From Chloroflexota bacterium (GTDB lineage: Bacteria > Chloroflexota > Dehalococcoidia > Bin125), in NCBI GenBank assembly GCA_026707335.1, contig JAPOXB010000065.1, forward strand, positions 1 through 25,581: a stretch of 25,581 bases of DNA. Direction: 5' to 3'. Made by a program: the position numbers and the translations under genes. The notes under the pieces were generated by a model, which saw only the letters and a list, made by a program, of their open reading frames with translations, was not told where the DNA came from and did no database searches. Numbering within the stretch: position 1 is the first letter of the stretch; every line of letters starts with the position of its first letter. Below are positions 1 to 9,508 of this stretch, one piece after another.

Positions 1-63
1 CGCTGATCTATCATTCGGCCGATCGGACATCGGCGCCCGGCCGTCCGGCGCGAGGGGTGAGCC

Positions 64-1093
64 ATGCCCGGACTGCTGATGACCGCTCGCCTCGCCCGCC
101 AGTGCGACGGCGACCTGCGCGCCATCGCCGATCGGACCGGCGCGGCGATCACGCCGCTGCTCCTGCCCGACGACGACGCGCCGCTGCCGCCTGAAGTGCT
201 GGCCCAGGTCGAGGCGGCCTACGCCTCCCCGGACCTGTACGACGTGGGGGTCCAGCGGGTGTGGCACTTCCTCGACACGCTCGACGGCGCGCCGAACCTG
301 CGCTGGGCGCACCTGGGCTGGGCCGGCACCGACAACCCGCGCTTCGGGGCGATGCTGGCGCGCGGGGTGCGCCTGTCGAACTCGCCCGGCGCGGCGGCGG
401 AGCCCATCGCGCACAGCGTGATAGCGGGGCTGCTGGCCCTGGCGCGCCGCTTCCCGCATTTCGCCGCCCAGCAGCGCGCGCGCCGCTGGGAGCAACTGCC
501 GATCGACCGCCGGCCCCGCGACCTCAGCACGCAGACCCACGTCGTCTACGGGCTGGGCGCGATCGGCGGCCGTCGTCTACGGGCTGGGCGCGATCGGCGG
601 CGAGGTCGCGCGGCTGGCGCAGGCCTTCGGGCTGCACGTCATCGGCGTGCGCCGCAGCCCCCGCGCCGCGGGGGACGCGGTCGATGAGCTGGTCCACCCG
701 CGCGACTTCGACGCCGTGCTGCCGCGGGCCGACTGGCTCGTGGTCGCGGCGCCGCGGACGCCCGAGACGGAGGGCGCAATCTCCGCCGCGCGGTTGGCGC
801 TGCTGCCGCCGCACGCGCACCTGATCAACATCGCGCGGGGCGCGATCGTCGACGAGCCGGCGCTGATCGAGGCGCTGCGGTCGGGTGCGCTGGCGGGGGC
901 CTACCTCGACGTCGTCGCGCAGGAGCCGCTGGACCCGGCGTCGCCGCTGTGGGACCTGCCCAACGTGATCCTGACGCCGCACAGCTCCTGGGCCGCGCAG
1001 GGCAATGCGGAGCGCGCGCGGCTGATCTTCCTGGAGAACCTCGAATGCTGGCTGCGCGGCGAGCCGCTCCCCCAGGCGATCGCCGAGCGGTGA
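64..1093 (+). pseudogene. D-2-hydroxyacid dehydrogenase, frameshifted by a 31-bp tandem duplication
   Basis: NAD(P)-dependent D-isomer-specific 2-hydroxyacid dehydrogenase, which would interconvert 2-oxo acids and D-2-hydroxy acids in the cytosol. The reading frame from the ATG at 64 runs through the substrate-binding half and into the Rossmann motif GLGAIGG, then leaves frame. The rest, in the +1 frame to the TGA at 1091-1093, carries the remaining family motifs. The cause is visible: bases 540-570 are repeated exactly at 571-601, and dropping one copy restores one continuous 332-residue protein. In that restored protein the GxGxxG motif is at about 163-168, and the catalytic triad is Arg248 (NIARGAIVDE), Glu277 (AQEPL) and His296 (LTPHSS), with normal family spacing. 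As written it makes a 207-residue product without the nucleotide-binding and catalytic half. It may be a recent pseudogene, a reversible slipped-strand variant or an assembly error. The substrate cannot be told from sequence. Confidence 0.88.
540..601. repeat. Exact 31-bp tandem duplication (two copies)
   Basis: Bases 540-570 and 571-601 are identical. The unit begins CGTCGTCTACGGG and encodes VVYGLGAIGG of the NAD-binding loop. As 31 is not a multiple of three, the second copy shifts the frame of the dehydrogenase by +1. The bases just outside (539 against 570, 571 against 602) differ, so the repeat is exactly two full units. Confidence 0.97.
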
Positions 1094-1141
1094 GCCCCGG
1101 CCCGGTGCGCGCCGCTACCCTCGGCAGGGGGTGAACCCGAC

Positions 1142-2842
<1,701 letters not shown>

Positions 2843-2857
2843 GCTTGGCCCAGCGGC

Positions 2858-2895
2858 GCGCTACAAGCGCTCGATAAGGCGCTATAAGAAGGAGG
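2858..2895 (+). promoter_or_regulatory. Leader of the LLM oxidoreductase gene: three GCGCT repeats and a strong ribosome binding site
   Basis: The short gap after the helicase holds GCGCT at 2858-2862, 2867-2871 and 2879-2883, the last two followed by ATAAG (the first of these after an extra CG). A near-ideal Shine-Dalgarno AAGGAGG lies at 2889-2895, nine bases before the ATG at 2905. The ribosome site is clear; any regulatory role of the repeats is a guess. Confidence 0.5.
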
Positions 2896-2904
2896 ACCAC
2901 GACG

Positions 2905-3774
2905 ATGAAGTTCGGTCTGCGCTACTGCAACATCGGTCCCTACACCGACCCCGCGCGCGCCGTCGAGCTCGTGCAGGCGGCTGAGGAGGCGGGCTTCGAT
3001 TCCGCCTGGACGATCGAGCACACGGTCGTGCCCGGCGGCTACGAGTCGGTCTACCCCTACGCGCCGGGCGGACGCATGCCGGGGCGGGAGTCGGAGTTCA
3101 TCCTGCCCGACCCGCTGATCTGGCTGGCCTACGTGGCCTCCGCGACCGCCCGCATCAAGCTGGGCACCGCCATCCTCATCCTGCCGCAGCACAACCCCGT
3201 GATCACGGCCAAGCAGGTCGCGACGCTCGACCACCTCTCGGGCGGGCGCGTCCTGCTCGGCATCGGCGTGGGCTGGCTGAAGGAGGAGTTCGACGCCATC
3301 GGCGCGCCCTTCGCCGACCGCGGCCGCCGCGCCGACGAGTACGTCGCCGCCATGCGGGAGCTGTGGTCGTCGGACGCGCCCACGTTCCACGGCGAGTTCG
3401 TGCACTTCGACAGCGCCCACTGCCAACCCCGGCCGGTCAACGGGTTCGTGCCGATCGTCGTCGGCGGCGACACGAAGGTCGCCGCGCGCCGCGCCGGCCG
3501 CCTGGGCGACGGCTACTTCCCCGCCCGCGGCGCGCCGCTCGACAGGATCGACCTCGCCCGGCGCACCGCCGAGCAGCACGGCCGCGACCCCGACGCCCTG
3601 GAGATCACGGCCAGCCTGCCCGACGACCTGGACGAGATCCCCCGCCTCGCCGCGGCCGGCGTCCACCGGCTGGCCGTGCCGGTCTCGGCGGGCGCGGGGC
3701 TGCGCGCGGTCGTCCGCTCGCCCGGCGACGCGCTGGCCTTCCGCGAGACGATCGAGCGCTACGCCGACGCGTAG
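2905..3774 (+). CDS. LLM class F420-dependent oxidoreductase (luciferase-like monooxygenase family)
   Basis: A 289-residue flavin/F420-type TIM-barrel oxidoreductase of the luciferase-like monooxygenase superfamily, closest in feel to the TIGR03619 group of predicted F420-dependent enzymes. Family marks: an N-terminal strand MKFGLRY, AAEEAGFDSAWTIEHTVVP (beta/alpha unit with the His near the cofactor), the conserved stretch from KLGTAILILPQHNP into KQVATLDHLSGGRVLLGIGVGW, and the later PIVVGGDTKVAARRAGRLGDGYFP. Length fits the family. It is convergent with the amidohydrolase gene, whose stop lies nine bases past this one. The substrate is unknown. Cofactor choice between F420 and FMN cannot be fixed by motif alone. 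Confidence 0.88.
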   Translation: MKFGLRYCNIGPYTDPARAVELVQAAEEAGFDSAWTIEHTVVPGGYESVYPYAPGGRMPGRESEFILPDPLIWLAYVASATARIKLGTAILILPQHNPVITAKQVATLDHLSGGRVLLGIGVGWLKEEFDAIGAPFADRGRRADEYVAAMRELWSSDAPTFHGEFVHFDSAHCQPRPVNGFVPIVVGGDTKVAARRAGRLGDGYFPARGAPLDRIDLARRTAEQHGRDPDALEITASLPDDLDEIPRLAAAGVHRLAVPVSAGAGLRAVVRSPGDALAFRETIERYADA

Positions 3775-3794
3775 CGCCGGCGGTCAGCGGCGCT
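3773..3794. terminator. Hairpin spanning two convergent stop codons
   Basis: AGCGCCG (3773-3779) pairs perfectly with CGGCGCT (3788-3794) around an 8-base loop. The stem and loop include the stop codon of the LLM gene (3772-3774) and that of the minus-strand amidohydrolase (3784-3786). There is no T-tract, so function as a bidirectional terminator is only suggested. Confidence 0.35.
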
Positions 3795-4791
3795 GCAGCC
3801 GGTAGACCCGCATCGCGGTGTCGTGGAACAGCGCCGCACGGTCGTCGGGCGCGAAGCCCGCCGTGAGCTTCTTGAACTGGTTCCACAGCACCGTGTAGCC
3901 GCACGACTCCTTGTCGACCGGGAAGTTGCTCTCGAACATGCAGCGCTCCGGCCCGAACTGCTCGATCGTGTGCTCGTACCAGGGGCGGTTCGCCTCAAGC
4001 AGGTCGTCCGAGTTGGGCGGGACGTCGCGCTCGTGCCAGCCGAAGCCGTTGAGCGTCATCTGGATGCCGCCCACCTTCGCGACGACGTTGGGGCAGCCGG
4101 CCAGCTCCGCGATCGTCCCCCGCCACTCCGCGAACACCTCGTCGCGCCGACCCGCGTAGGACCCCACGCCGAGCGGCCCGCCCAGGTGGTTGAGGATGAT
4201 CGTCGTGTCCGGGAAGGCCCGCGCGAACGCCGTCAGTTCGGGGATCTGCGGGTGGTACAGCCAAGCCTCGAAGCTGAGGCCGTAGCCGGCCAGGCAGGCG
4301 AAGCCCTCGCGGAACGACGGATTCTGGAGCAGCCCCGGCCCCGGCTCGATGCGCGACTGCGGCACGTCGGCGTGCCCGTCCCAGCAGATGTGGTGGCGGA
4401 TGCCGCGGAAGCGACCCGGGCTCGCCTCGATGTGCGCCTCCAGCACCTCCGACACCGCCGCGCCCCGCCGCAGGTCGGCGTGCCCCACGATGCCCGTCGC
4501 GGCGCGCGTGTCGCCGTACTCGCCGCTCGCGCTCTGCGCCGCGATGCCGCCCACGAACTCCGTCTCGCCCACGGGCCGCAGCGCCTCCGGGCCGTCGGCC
4601 CGGAACATCGCGCCGCACTCGACGAACACCGTCTGGCGCACGTTGTGCCCGGCGACGTCGTCCAGCAACTCGTCGAGGAAGTAGCGCCAGCTGGGCCGGT
4701 CCCAGAGATGGTGGTGCGGGTCGATGATCGGGAGGTCCGGCTCGAGCGCCGCCTCCGTCGTGGCCGCGAGCCAGCGTGGGTCCGGCGTCAT
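3784..4791 (-). CDS. Amidohydrolase family protein (amidohydrolase_2, COG3618-like)
   Basis: A 335-residue metal-dependent hydrolase with the amidohydrolase TIM-barrel fold. The N-terminal metal site is IDPHHHLWD (H-x-H at about 26-28). Further marks are GIRHHICWDG, ILNHLGGP (barrel histidine) and MFESNFPVDKES near the C-terminus with the family's late Asp. These match the PF04909 group that includes 2-pyrone-4,6-dicarboxylate lactonase and related lactonases or decarboxylases. No signal peptide is seen. It lies 43 bases downstream of the SDR gene on the same strand and probably shares its transcript. A hydrolase and a dehydrogenase together suggest a small catabolic step, for example lactone formation and opening, but the substrate is not determinable. 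Confidence 0.87.
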   Translation of the reverse strand: MTPDPRWLAATTEAALEPDLPIIDPHHHLWDRPSWRYFLDELLDDVAGHNVRQTVFVECGAMFRADGPEALRPVGETEFVGGIAAQSASGEYGDTRAATGIVGHADLRRGAAVSEVLEAHIEASPGRFRGIRHHICWDGHADVPQSRIEPGPGLLQNPSFREGFACLAGYGLSFEAWLYHPQIPELTAFARAFPDTTIILNHLGGPLGVGSYAGRRDEVFAEWRGTIAELAGCPNVVAKVGGIQMTLNGFGWHERDVPPNSDDLLEANRPWYEHTIEQFGPERCMFESNFPVDKESCGYTVLWNQFKKLTAGFAPDDRAALFHDTAMRVYRLQRR

Positions 4792-4834
4792 CGCGCCCGC
4801 CGATCCGCGCCTCGGACCGCGCGCCCGTCGCCGC

Positions 4835-5632
4835 TCACGAGCACGCCACCGACCCGCCGTCGCAGGTGATCGTCTCGCCGACGGTGTAGGCCCCGGCGCG
4901 GGAGCTGAGGAAGATCGCCAGCCCGGCGATGTCCTCCGGCGTCCCCACCCGGCCGCGCGGGTTGCGCGCGCCGATGCTCTCCCAGTCCTCCCCCTCCACC
5001 CTGCCGCCGAAGCCCACGCCGGCGCTCAGCATCCAGCTGGGGAACGGCCCCGGCGCGATCGCGTTGACGATGATGTTCTCCTTCATCAGGTGGGCCGCGA
5101 GCACCCGCGTCATGTGATGCACGGCCGCCTTCGAAGGGCCGTAGGAGAAGTTGTCGAAGATCGGCGTCTTGATCCCGTCCACCGAGCCGATGTTGATCAC
5201 GCGGGCCGGGTCCTCGTGCGTGGCCGCGGCTTTCAGCAAGGGCAGCAGCTGCTGCGTGAGGAAGAAGATGCCCTTGACGTTGGTGTTCATCACCTTGTCC
5301 CAGCCCGATTCGGGGAACTCGGCCAGCGGGGCCCCCCAGGCCGTGCCGGCGTTGTTGACCAGGATGTCGAGCCGGCTCTCGCGCTCGCCCAGCGCCGAGG
5401 CGAGGGCCGTCACGCCATCCATGTTGCCCACGTCGCCGGGCAGCGCGATGCACTCGCCGCCGAACTCGCCCATCAGGCGCGTCGCGGTCTCCGCGCAGAC
5501 GTCGGCCTTGCGCGAGCTGATGTAGACCTTCGCCCCGTGCGCGAGGAACCCGGCCGCGATCATTTCGCCGATCCCCCGCGATCCGCCCGTGACGAGCGCC
5601 GTCTTGCCCTCGATCGAAAAGATGTCCCGCAT
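4835..5632 (-). CDS. SDR family oxidoreductase (classical short-chain dehydrogenase)
   Basis: A 265-residue classical short-chain dehydrogenase/reductase. The cofactor motif TGGSRGIG is at 15-22, NNAG at 93-96, and the catalytic set is Ser150, Tyr164 and Lys168 (YGPSK). The C-terminal DGGSVACS is the usual end of the family. The loop after strand 2 (ISSRKAD) has Arg and Lys near the ribose site, which favours NADPH, with moderate certainty. The ATG at 5632 is preceded by AGGGAGG (5639-5646 region on the plus strand), a good ribosome site. It is the first gene of a likely two-gene unit with the amidohydrolase and is divergent from the CoA-transferase gene across about 160 bases. Confidence 0.93.
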   Translation of the reverse strand: MRDIFSIEGKTALVTGGSRGIGEMIAAGFLAHGAKVYISSRKADVCAETATRLMGEFGGECIALPGDVGNMDGVTALASALGERESRLDILVNNAGTAWGAPLAEFPESGWDKVMNTNVKGIFFLTQQLLPLLKAAATHEDPARVINIGSVDGIKTPIFDNFSYGPSKAAVHHMTRVLAAHLMKENIIVNAIAPGPFPSWMLSAGVGFGGRVEGEDWESIGARNPRGRVGTPEDIAGLAIFLSSRAGAYTVGETITCDGGSVACS

Positions 5633-5790
5633 CGGCTGCCTCCCTGACTCGAACCCGGCCCGGCGCGAAGTCGCGCCGCGCGCCAGTGTCGGGGAAGCGG
5701 CCCCTTCAATCCAGGCCCAATGACCGATGGGGCGCGGGTGGCCTAGACTCCCCCCGCCGCCGATCCGGCATCGGCGGGCGGGAGCGACGC

Positions 5791-8328
5791 ATGTTCGACC
5801 TGCTCGACGGCCTGCGCGTGCTCGACCTGGGGACGGGCGTCTCGGGGCCGTACTGCGCCAAGCTGCTGCTCGACGCCGGCGCGAGCGTCGTGCGGGTGGA
5901 GCCGCCCGGCGGCGACCCGTTGCGCGGCCTGGGACCGCCCGTCGACGAGGGCGCGGGGGCGGCCTTCGCCTTCTGCAACGCCGGCAAGCGGTCGGTCGTG
6001 CTCGACTACACGCAGCCCGACGGCGCCCGCCGCCTGTGGGAGCTGCTGCGCTGGGCCGACATCGTCATCGAGAACGAAGCGCCGGGCGTCCTCGCCCAGC
6101 ACGGCTTCGGCCCCGACGACGTGCTCGCCGTCCGCCCCGCCATGGTCTACGTCTCGATCACCGGCTACGGCCAGACCGGGCCCCGCCGCGACTGGCGGAC
6201 CTCGGAACTCACCATCGGCGCCGCCGGCGGCATGGTCGACCTCAACGGCGCCGAGGAGCGCGAGCCCATCGCCTATCCCGGCAACGTCATGGGCATCTGG
6301 ACCGGCGCCGCGGCGGCCGCCGGGGCGCTGGCGGCGTTGCGGCACGCCCGCCGCACGGGCGCCGGGCAGCAGGTCGACGTGAGCATGCAGGAGGCCATCG
6401 CCTCGGCGATCTTCCTCTACTTCTCCGACTACGAGTACACCGGCGCGATCCAGCCTCGCGGGCAGCGGGAACTGCTCGCCGCCAGCGACGGCGATCTCTA
6501 CCTGCGCTGGGTGGGTTCGCCGGAGTGGGACGAGTTCGCCATCGCCATGGAGACGCTGGAACTCTCCGTCCGCCCCGAACTGGGCCCACCGGAGGGCCAG
6601 GCCCTCCACTTCGACGAGATCATGCGCCTGCTCGGCGAGACCGTGAAGACGAAGCCGCGCGAGCACTGGCGCGACGTGGCCATGGAGCACGGCTTCCTCG
6701 CCGGCCCCCTGCAGCGGCCCGACGAGGTCTTCGCCTGCCCGCATCTCGCCGCGCGCGACTTCTTCGACGAACTCAGCCTCGCGTCGGGCCGCGGGCCGCG
6801 CTTCGCCGGTATCCCCTACACCGTCGACCGCGCCCGCCCCGCCCTGCGCCGCACGGTCCCCCGTCCGGGCGAGCACACCGACGCCGTCTTCGCCGCCCTC
6901 CCCGCTGAGGAGGCGTCCGCCGCCGCCCCGCCCGTTCCCGGCGCGGCGGCCAGGCCCGCCCTCGACGGCGTCCGCATCCTCGACAACGGAGTCTTCCAGG
7001 CCGGCACGTTCCCCTCCCGCATCCTCGCCGACCTCGGCGCCGAGGTCGTGCGCGTCGAGAACTACCTCAACCCCGACGTCGTGCGGACCGCCCCGCAGCC
7101 CGACGGCGAGGCCGCCGCCGGGTACTGGGAGCGGGGCGGCATCCACCATGAGCAGCACCGCAACAAGCGCTACGGCGTCGGCCTCGACGTCACGACGCCC
7201 GAGGGCCGCGACGCCTTCCTCCGCCTCGCGGCCACCTGCGACGTCGTCCTCGACAATCACCCGTACGACGTCTTCGAGCGCCTGGGCCTGACCTGGGAAG
7301 CGCTGCGCGAGGCGAAGCCGGACCTCATCTTCGTCAGCACCTCCGGCTACGGCGTGACGGGGCCGTTGCGCCGCATGCGCGCGCTGGGCATGGTCCTGGA
7401 GTTGGCCACGCTCACCTGGTTCAACGGCTACCGCGGCGAGGGGCCGCGCCGCGGCAACCCCCCGGTGGTCGACCACGTCGTCGCCTATCACATCGCCTTC
7501 CTGATCCTGGCCGGGATCGAGCGGCGCGACCGGACCGGGGCCGGGGCGTGGGTCGACGTCGCCCAGTACGAGGTCGGCGCGAACCTCGCCGGCGACCTCC
7601 TGCTCAGCGAGGCCGCCGGCCACCCCGTCGAGCGGGGCGGCAGCGACTACCCCGGCCACCTGCTCGACGACTGCTTCGCCGGCGCCGGGCCCGACCGCTG
7701 GCTGGCCGTCTCCATCCCCGACCGGGCCGCACTCGATCGCGTCGCCGGCCTCATCGGCCCGGCCGCCGCCGGGGCCGCCGATGCCGAGGCGCTCCGTCCC
7801 CACCTCGCCGCCTGGTCCCGCGCCCGCGACCCCATCGACGCGGCGGCGCAGCTGCAAGGCATCGGCGTCGCCGCCTCGCCCGTCAACAACGTCCGCGACC
7901 TCCTCCTCGACGATCACCTGCGCGCGCGCGACTTCTTCTGGCTGATCGACCACGACCCGGTCCAGGAGCCGGTCGGCGCGCGCGCCTGGCCCGGGTCGGG
8001 CATGCGCCTCACCGGCGCGCCGGCCCCGCCCGTCTGCCGCGCCCCCATGCTCGGCGAGCACAACCGCCTCATCGCCACCCAGCGCATGGGCTACGCGGAA
8101 TCGGAGTACGAGGCGCTGGAGGCCGGCGGCGTCTTCGGCAGCGTTCCCCGCGCCGCCGACGCGATCCCCCCGAAGCAGGACCTCCCCTCCCGCCCCGGGC
8201 TCAGCGCCTGGTCGGTCCCGTGGAAGGCGCGGGCGATGGACCCGGACTATAAGGAGCGCCTGCGCGAGCGCTTCGGCCGCTTCGGCGCGCGCGGCCCCGC
8301 CCGGCCCGACGGCGCCGACGACGTGTAG
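5791..8328 (+). CDS. Tandem two-domain class III (CaiB/BaiF) CoA-transferase
   Basis: An 845-residue fusion of two family III CoA-transferase domains, which would move CoA between carboxylates through an aspartyl-CoA thioester. Each half starts with the family's GxRxLD pattern (LDGLRVLDLG at 5-14; LDGVRILDNG at about 391-400), followed by GAxVVRVE and later TGYGxTGP. Aligning both halves to formyl-CoA transferase by the fixed distance to RRTGAG or RDRTGAG, the catalytic Asp (Asp169 in that enzyme) is Asp561 in the C-terminal half but Gly168 in the N-terminal half. Only the second half looks competent for thioester formation. A charged tail of about 95 residues follows. I chose the ATG at 5791, preceded by GGGAG, because an open frame back to 5686 adds only Arg-rich, non-family sequence. 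A TAGACT element lies upstream. The architecture resembles DddD and similar double CoA-transferases, but the substrate is unknown. Confidence 0.9.
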   Translation: MFDLLDGLRVLDLGTGVSGPYCAKLLLDAGASVVRVEPPGGDPLRGLGPPVDEGAGAAFAFCNAGKRSVVLDYTQPDGARRLWELLRWADIVIENEAPGVLAQHGFGPDDVLAVRPAMVYVSITGYGQTGPRRDWRTSELTIGAAGGMVDLNGAEEREPIAYPGNVMGIWTGAAAAAGALAALRHARRTGAGQQVDVSMQEAIASAIFLYFSDYEYTGAIQPRGQRELLAASDGDLYLRWVGSPEWDEFAIAMETLELSVRPELGPPEGQALHFDEIMRLLGETVKTKPREHWRDVAMEHGFLAGPLQRPDEVFACPHLAARDFFDELSLASGRGPRFAGIPYTVDRARPALRRTVPRPGEHTDAVFAALPAEEASAAAPPVPGAAARPALDGVRILDNGVFQAGTFPSRILADLGAEVVRVENYLNPDVVRTAPQPDGEAAAGYWERGGIHHEQHRNKRYGVGLDVTTPEGRDAFLRLAATCDVVLDNHPYDVFERLGLTWEALREAKPDLIFVSTSGYGVTGPLRRMRALGMVLELATLTWFNGYRGEGPRRGNPPVVDHVVAYHIAFLILAGIERRDRTGAGAWVDVAQYEVGANLAGDLLLSEAAGHPVERGGSDYPGHLLDDCFAGAGPDRWLAVSIPDRAALDRVAGLIGPAAAGAADAEALRPHLAAWSRARDPIDAAAQLQGIGVAASPVNNVRDLLLDDHLRARDFFWLIDHDPVQEPVGARAWPGSGMRLTGAPAPPVCRAPMLGEHNRLIATQRMGYAESEYEALEAGGVFGSVPRAADAIPPKQDLPSRPGLSAWSVPWKARAMDPDYKERLRERFGRFGARGPARPDGADDV

Positions 8329-8366
8329 TCCTTCGCCGGCCGCCCATCCGCCCAGCCCCCGTGCCC

Positions 8367-8372
8367 TATTAT
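8367..8372 (+). promoter_or_regulatory. Candidate -10 element (TATTAT) before the alcohol dehydrogenase gene
   Basis: TATTAT is a 5-of-6 match to the sigma-70 -10 box, conspicuous in GC-rich surroundings and 48 bases before the ATG at 8420. No good -35 is seen. If real, it would give the dehydrogenase and importer genes a promoter separate from the CoA-transferase gene. Confidence 0.35.
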
Positions 8373-8419
8373 CGGTCCCAGACCCGCGCCCGCCGCGGGC
8401 AGCCCGCAGGGAGCGTGCG

Positions 8420-9454
8420 ATGAGAGCCGCGGTTTACCAGGGGGCGCAGCGCTTCGAGATCCAGGACATCGATCGCCCCAGCCCCCGCCCCCACCAAGTC
8501 CTCGTGCGGGTCGCCCAATCCGCGATCTGTGGCACCGATGTGCATGCGTTCATGTACGACCTCGCCCCGCCGGGCCACGTCTTGGGGCACGAGATCGCCG
8601 GCCGCATCGCCGAGCTTGGCGCCGACGTGGAAGGCTGGGCGGTCGGCGACCGGGTCGTCGCGGGGGGCGGCGATCCCCCGCCCGACGCGAACCGGGGCGC
8701 TTTCTACACCGACCCCCGCTTCAACTACCGCACGATGGGCTTCGCCGGCTCGCGCACCGGCGGCTACGCGGAGTACACGCTGGCCGAGGCGTGGGGCCTG
8801 CAAGCGATCCCCGACGCCGTGCCCGACGCCGTCGCCGCGCTGACCGAGCCCTGCTCGGTGGCGGTGCGCGCCGTGCGCCGCTCCGCCGTCAAGCTGGGCG
8901 ACACGGTCGGGATCATCGGCGCCGGGCCCATCGGGTTGCTCTGCATGCAGGCCGCCCGCGCCGCCGGCGCGACCCGGCTGCTGGTCTCGGAGCCCGCCCC
9001 GGCGCGGGCCCAACTCGCGCGCGACCTGGGAGCCGCCGCGGTCGTCAACCCCCGCGAGGAGGACGTCGTCGAGCGCTTCCTGGAACTGACGGGCGGGCTG
9101 GGGCCGGACGTCATCTTCGACTGCGCCGGCATCGGGAACACGCTCGACCAGGCGCTCGTCGCGGTCCGCCGCCGCGGGCAGGTCGTGCTCGTCGCCGTGC
9201 CCTGGGAGCCGATGCCGCTGCAGCCGGCCGACTGGATGGCGCGCGAGGTCGACCTGCGCGTCACCTTCGGCGGCGACCCCTCGGACTGGCGCGCCGCCCT
9301 CGACCTGCTCGCCAGCGGCCGCATCTCCGGCGAGGCCCTGATCTCCGACGCCAGCTTCATCCGGCTCGACGACATCCAGGCGACCTTCGAGGCACTGATG
9401 CAGCCGTCCTCGCAGGTCCAGGTCGTCGTCGACCTCGGCGCCGAAGCAGGCTGA
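8420..9454 (+). CDS. Zinc-type medium-chain alcohol/polyol dehydrogenase
   Basis: A 344-residue medium-chain dehydrogenase. The catalytic zinc ligands of the sorbitol/threonine-dehydrogenase branch are visible: Cys37 (AICGTD), His57-Glu58 (LGHEIAG) and Glu143 (LTEPCSV). The cofactor site is IIGAGPIG, with GAGPIG at 167-172. The lobe that carries four cysteines for the structural zinc in many relatives (about 82-112) contains no Cys at all, so that zinc is absent. It would oxidise an alcohol with NAD(P)+; the substrate is unknown. It follows the CoA-transferase by 91 bases and precedes the ABC importer by 54 bases on the same strand, so it probably belongs to the same metabolic block. The ATG at 8420 follows GGGAG. 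Confidence 0.9.
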   Translation: MRAAVYQGAQRFEIQDIDRPSPRPHQVLVRVAQSAICGTDVHAFMYDLAPPGHVLGHEIAGRIAELGADVEGWAVGDRVVAGGGDPPPDANRGAFYTDPRFNYRTMGFAGSRTGGYAEYTLAEAWGLQAIPDAVPDAVAALTEPCSVAVRAVRRSAVKLGDTVGIIGAGPIGLLCMQAARAAGATRLLVSEPAPARAQLARDLGAAAVVNPREEDVVERFLELTGGLGPDVIFDCAGIGNTLDQALVAVRRRGQVVLVAVPWEPMPLQPADWMAREVDLRVTFGGDPSDWRAALDLLASGRISGEALISDASFIRLDDIQATFEALMQPSSQVQVVVDLGAEAG

Positions 9455-9508
9455 CGCGATGGGTGCGCCGGCCGAGCACGGCGGCGCGCGCCGCGGCATG
9501 GAGATGCG

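Noticed and set aside
5686..5790. Upstream extension of the CoA-transferase to the ATG at 5686.
   Set aside because: The added residues are Arg/Gly-rich and precede the normal family N-terminus; 5791 has a ribosome site and gives Gly168/Asp561 in the expected register.
5743..8061. A 772-codon open frame on the minus strand opposite the CoA-transferase, and similar long frames opposite the carboxylase (20323-22815) and elsewhere.
   Set aside because: They are Arg/Ala/Gly/Val-rich, match no family and mirror real genes; long antisense frames are expected at this GC content.
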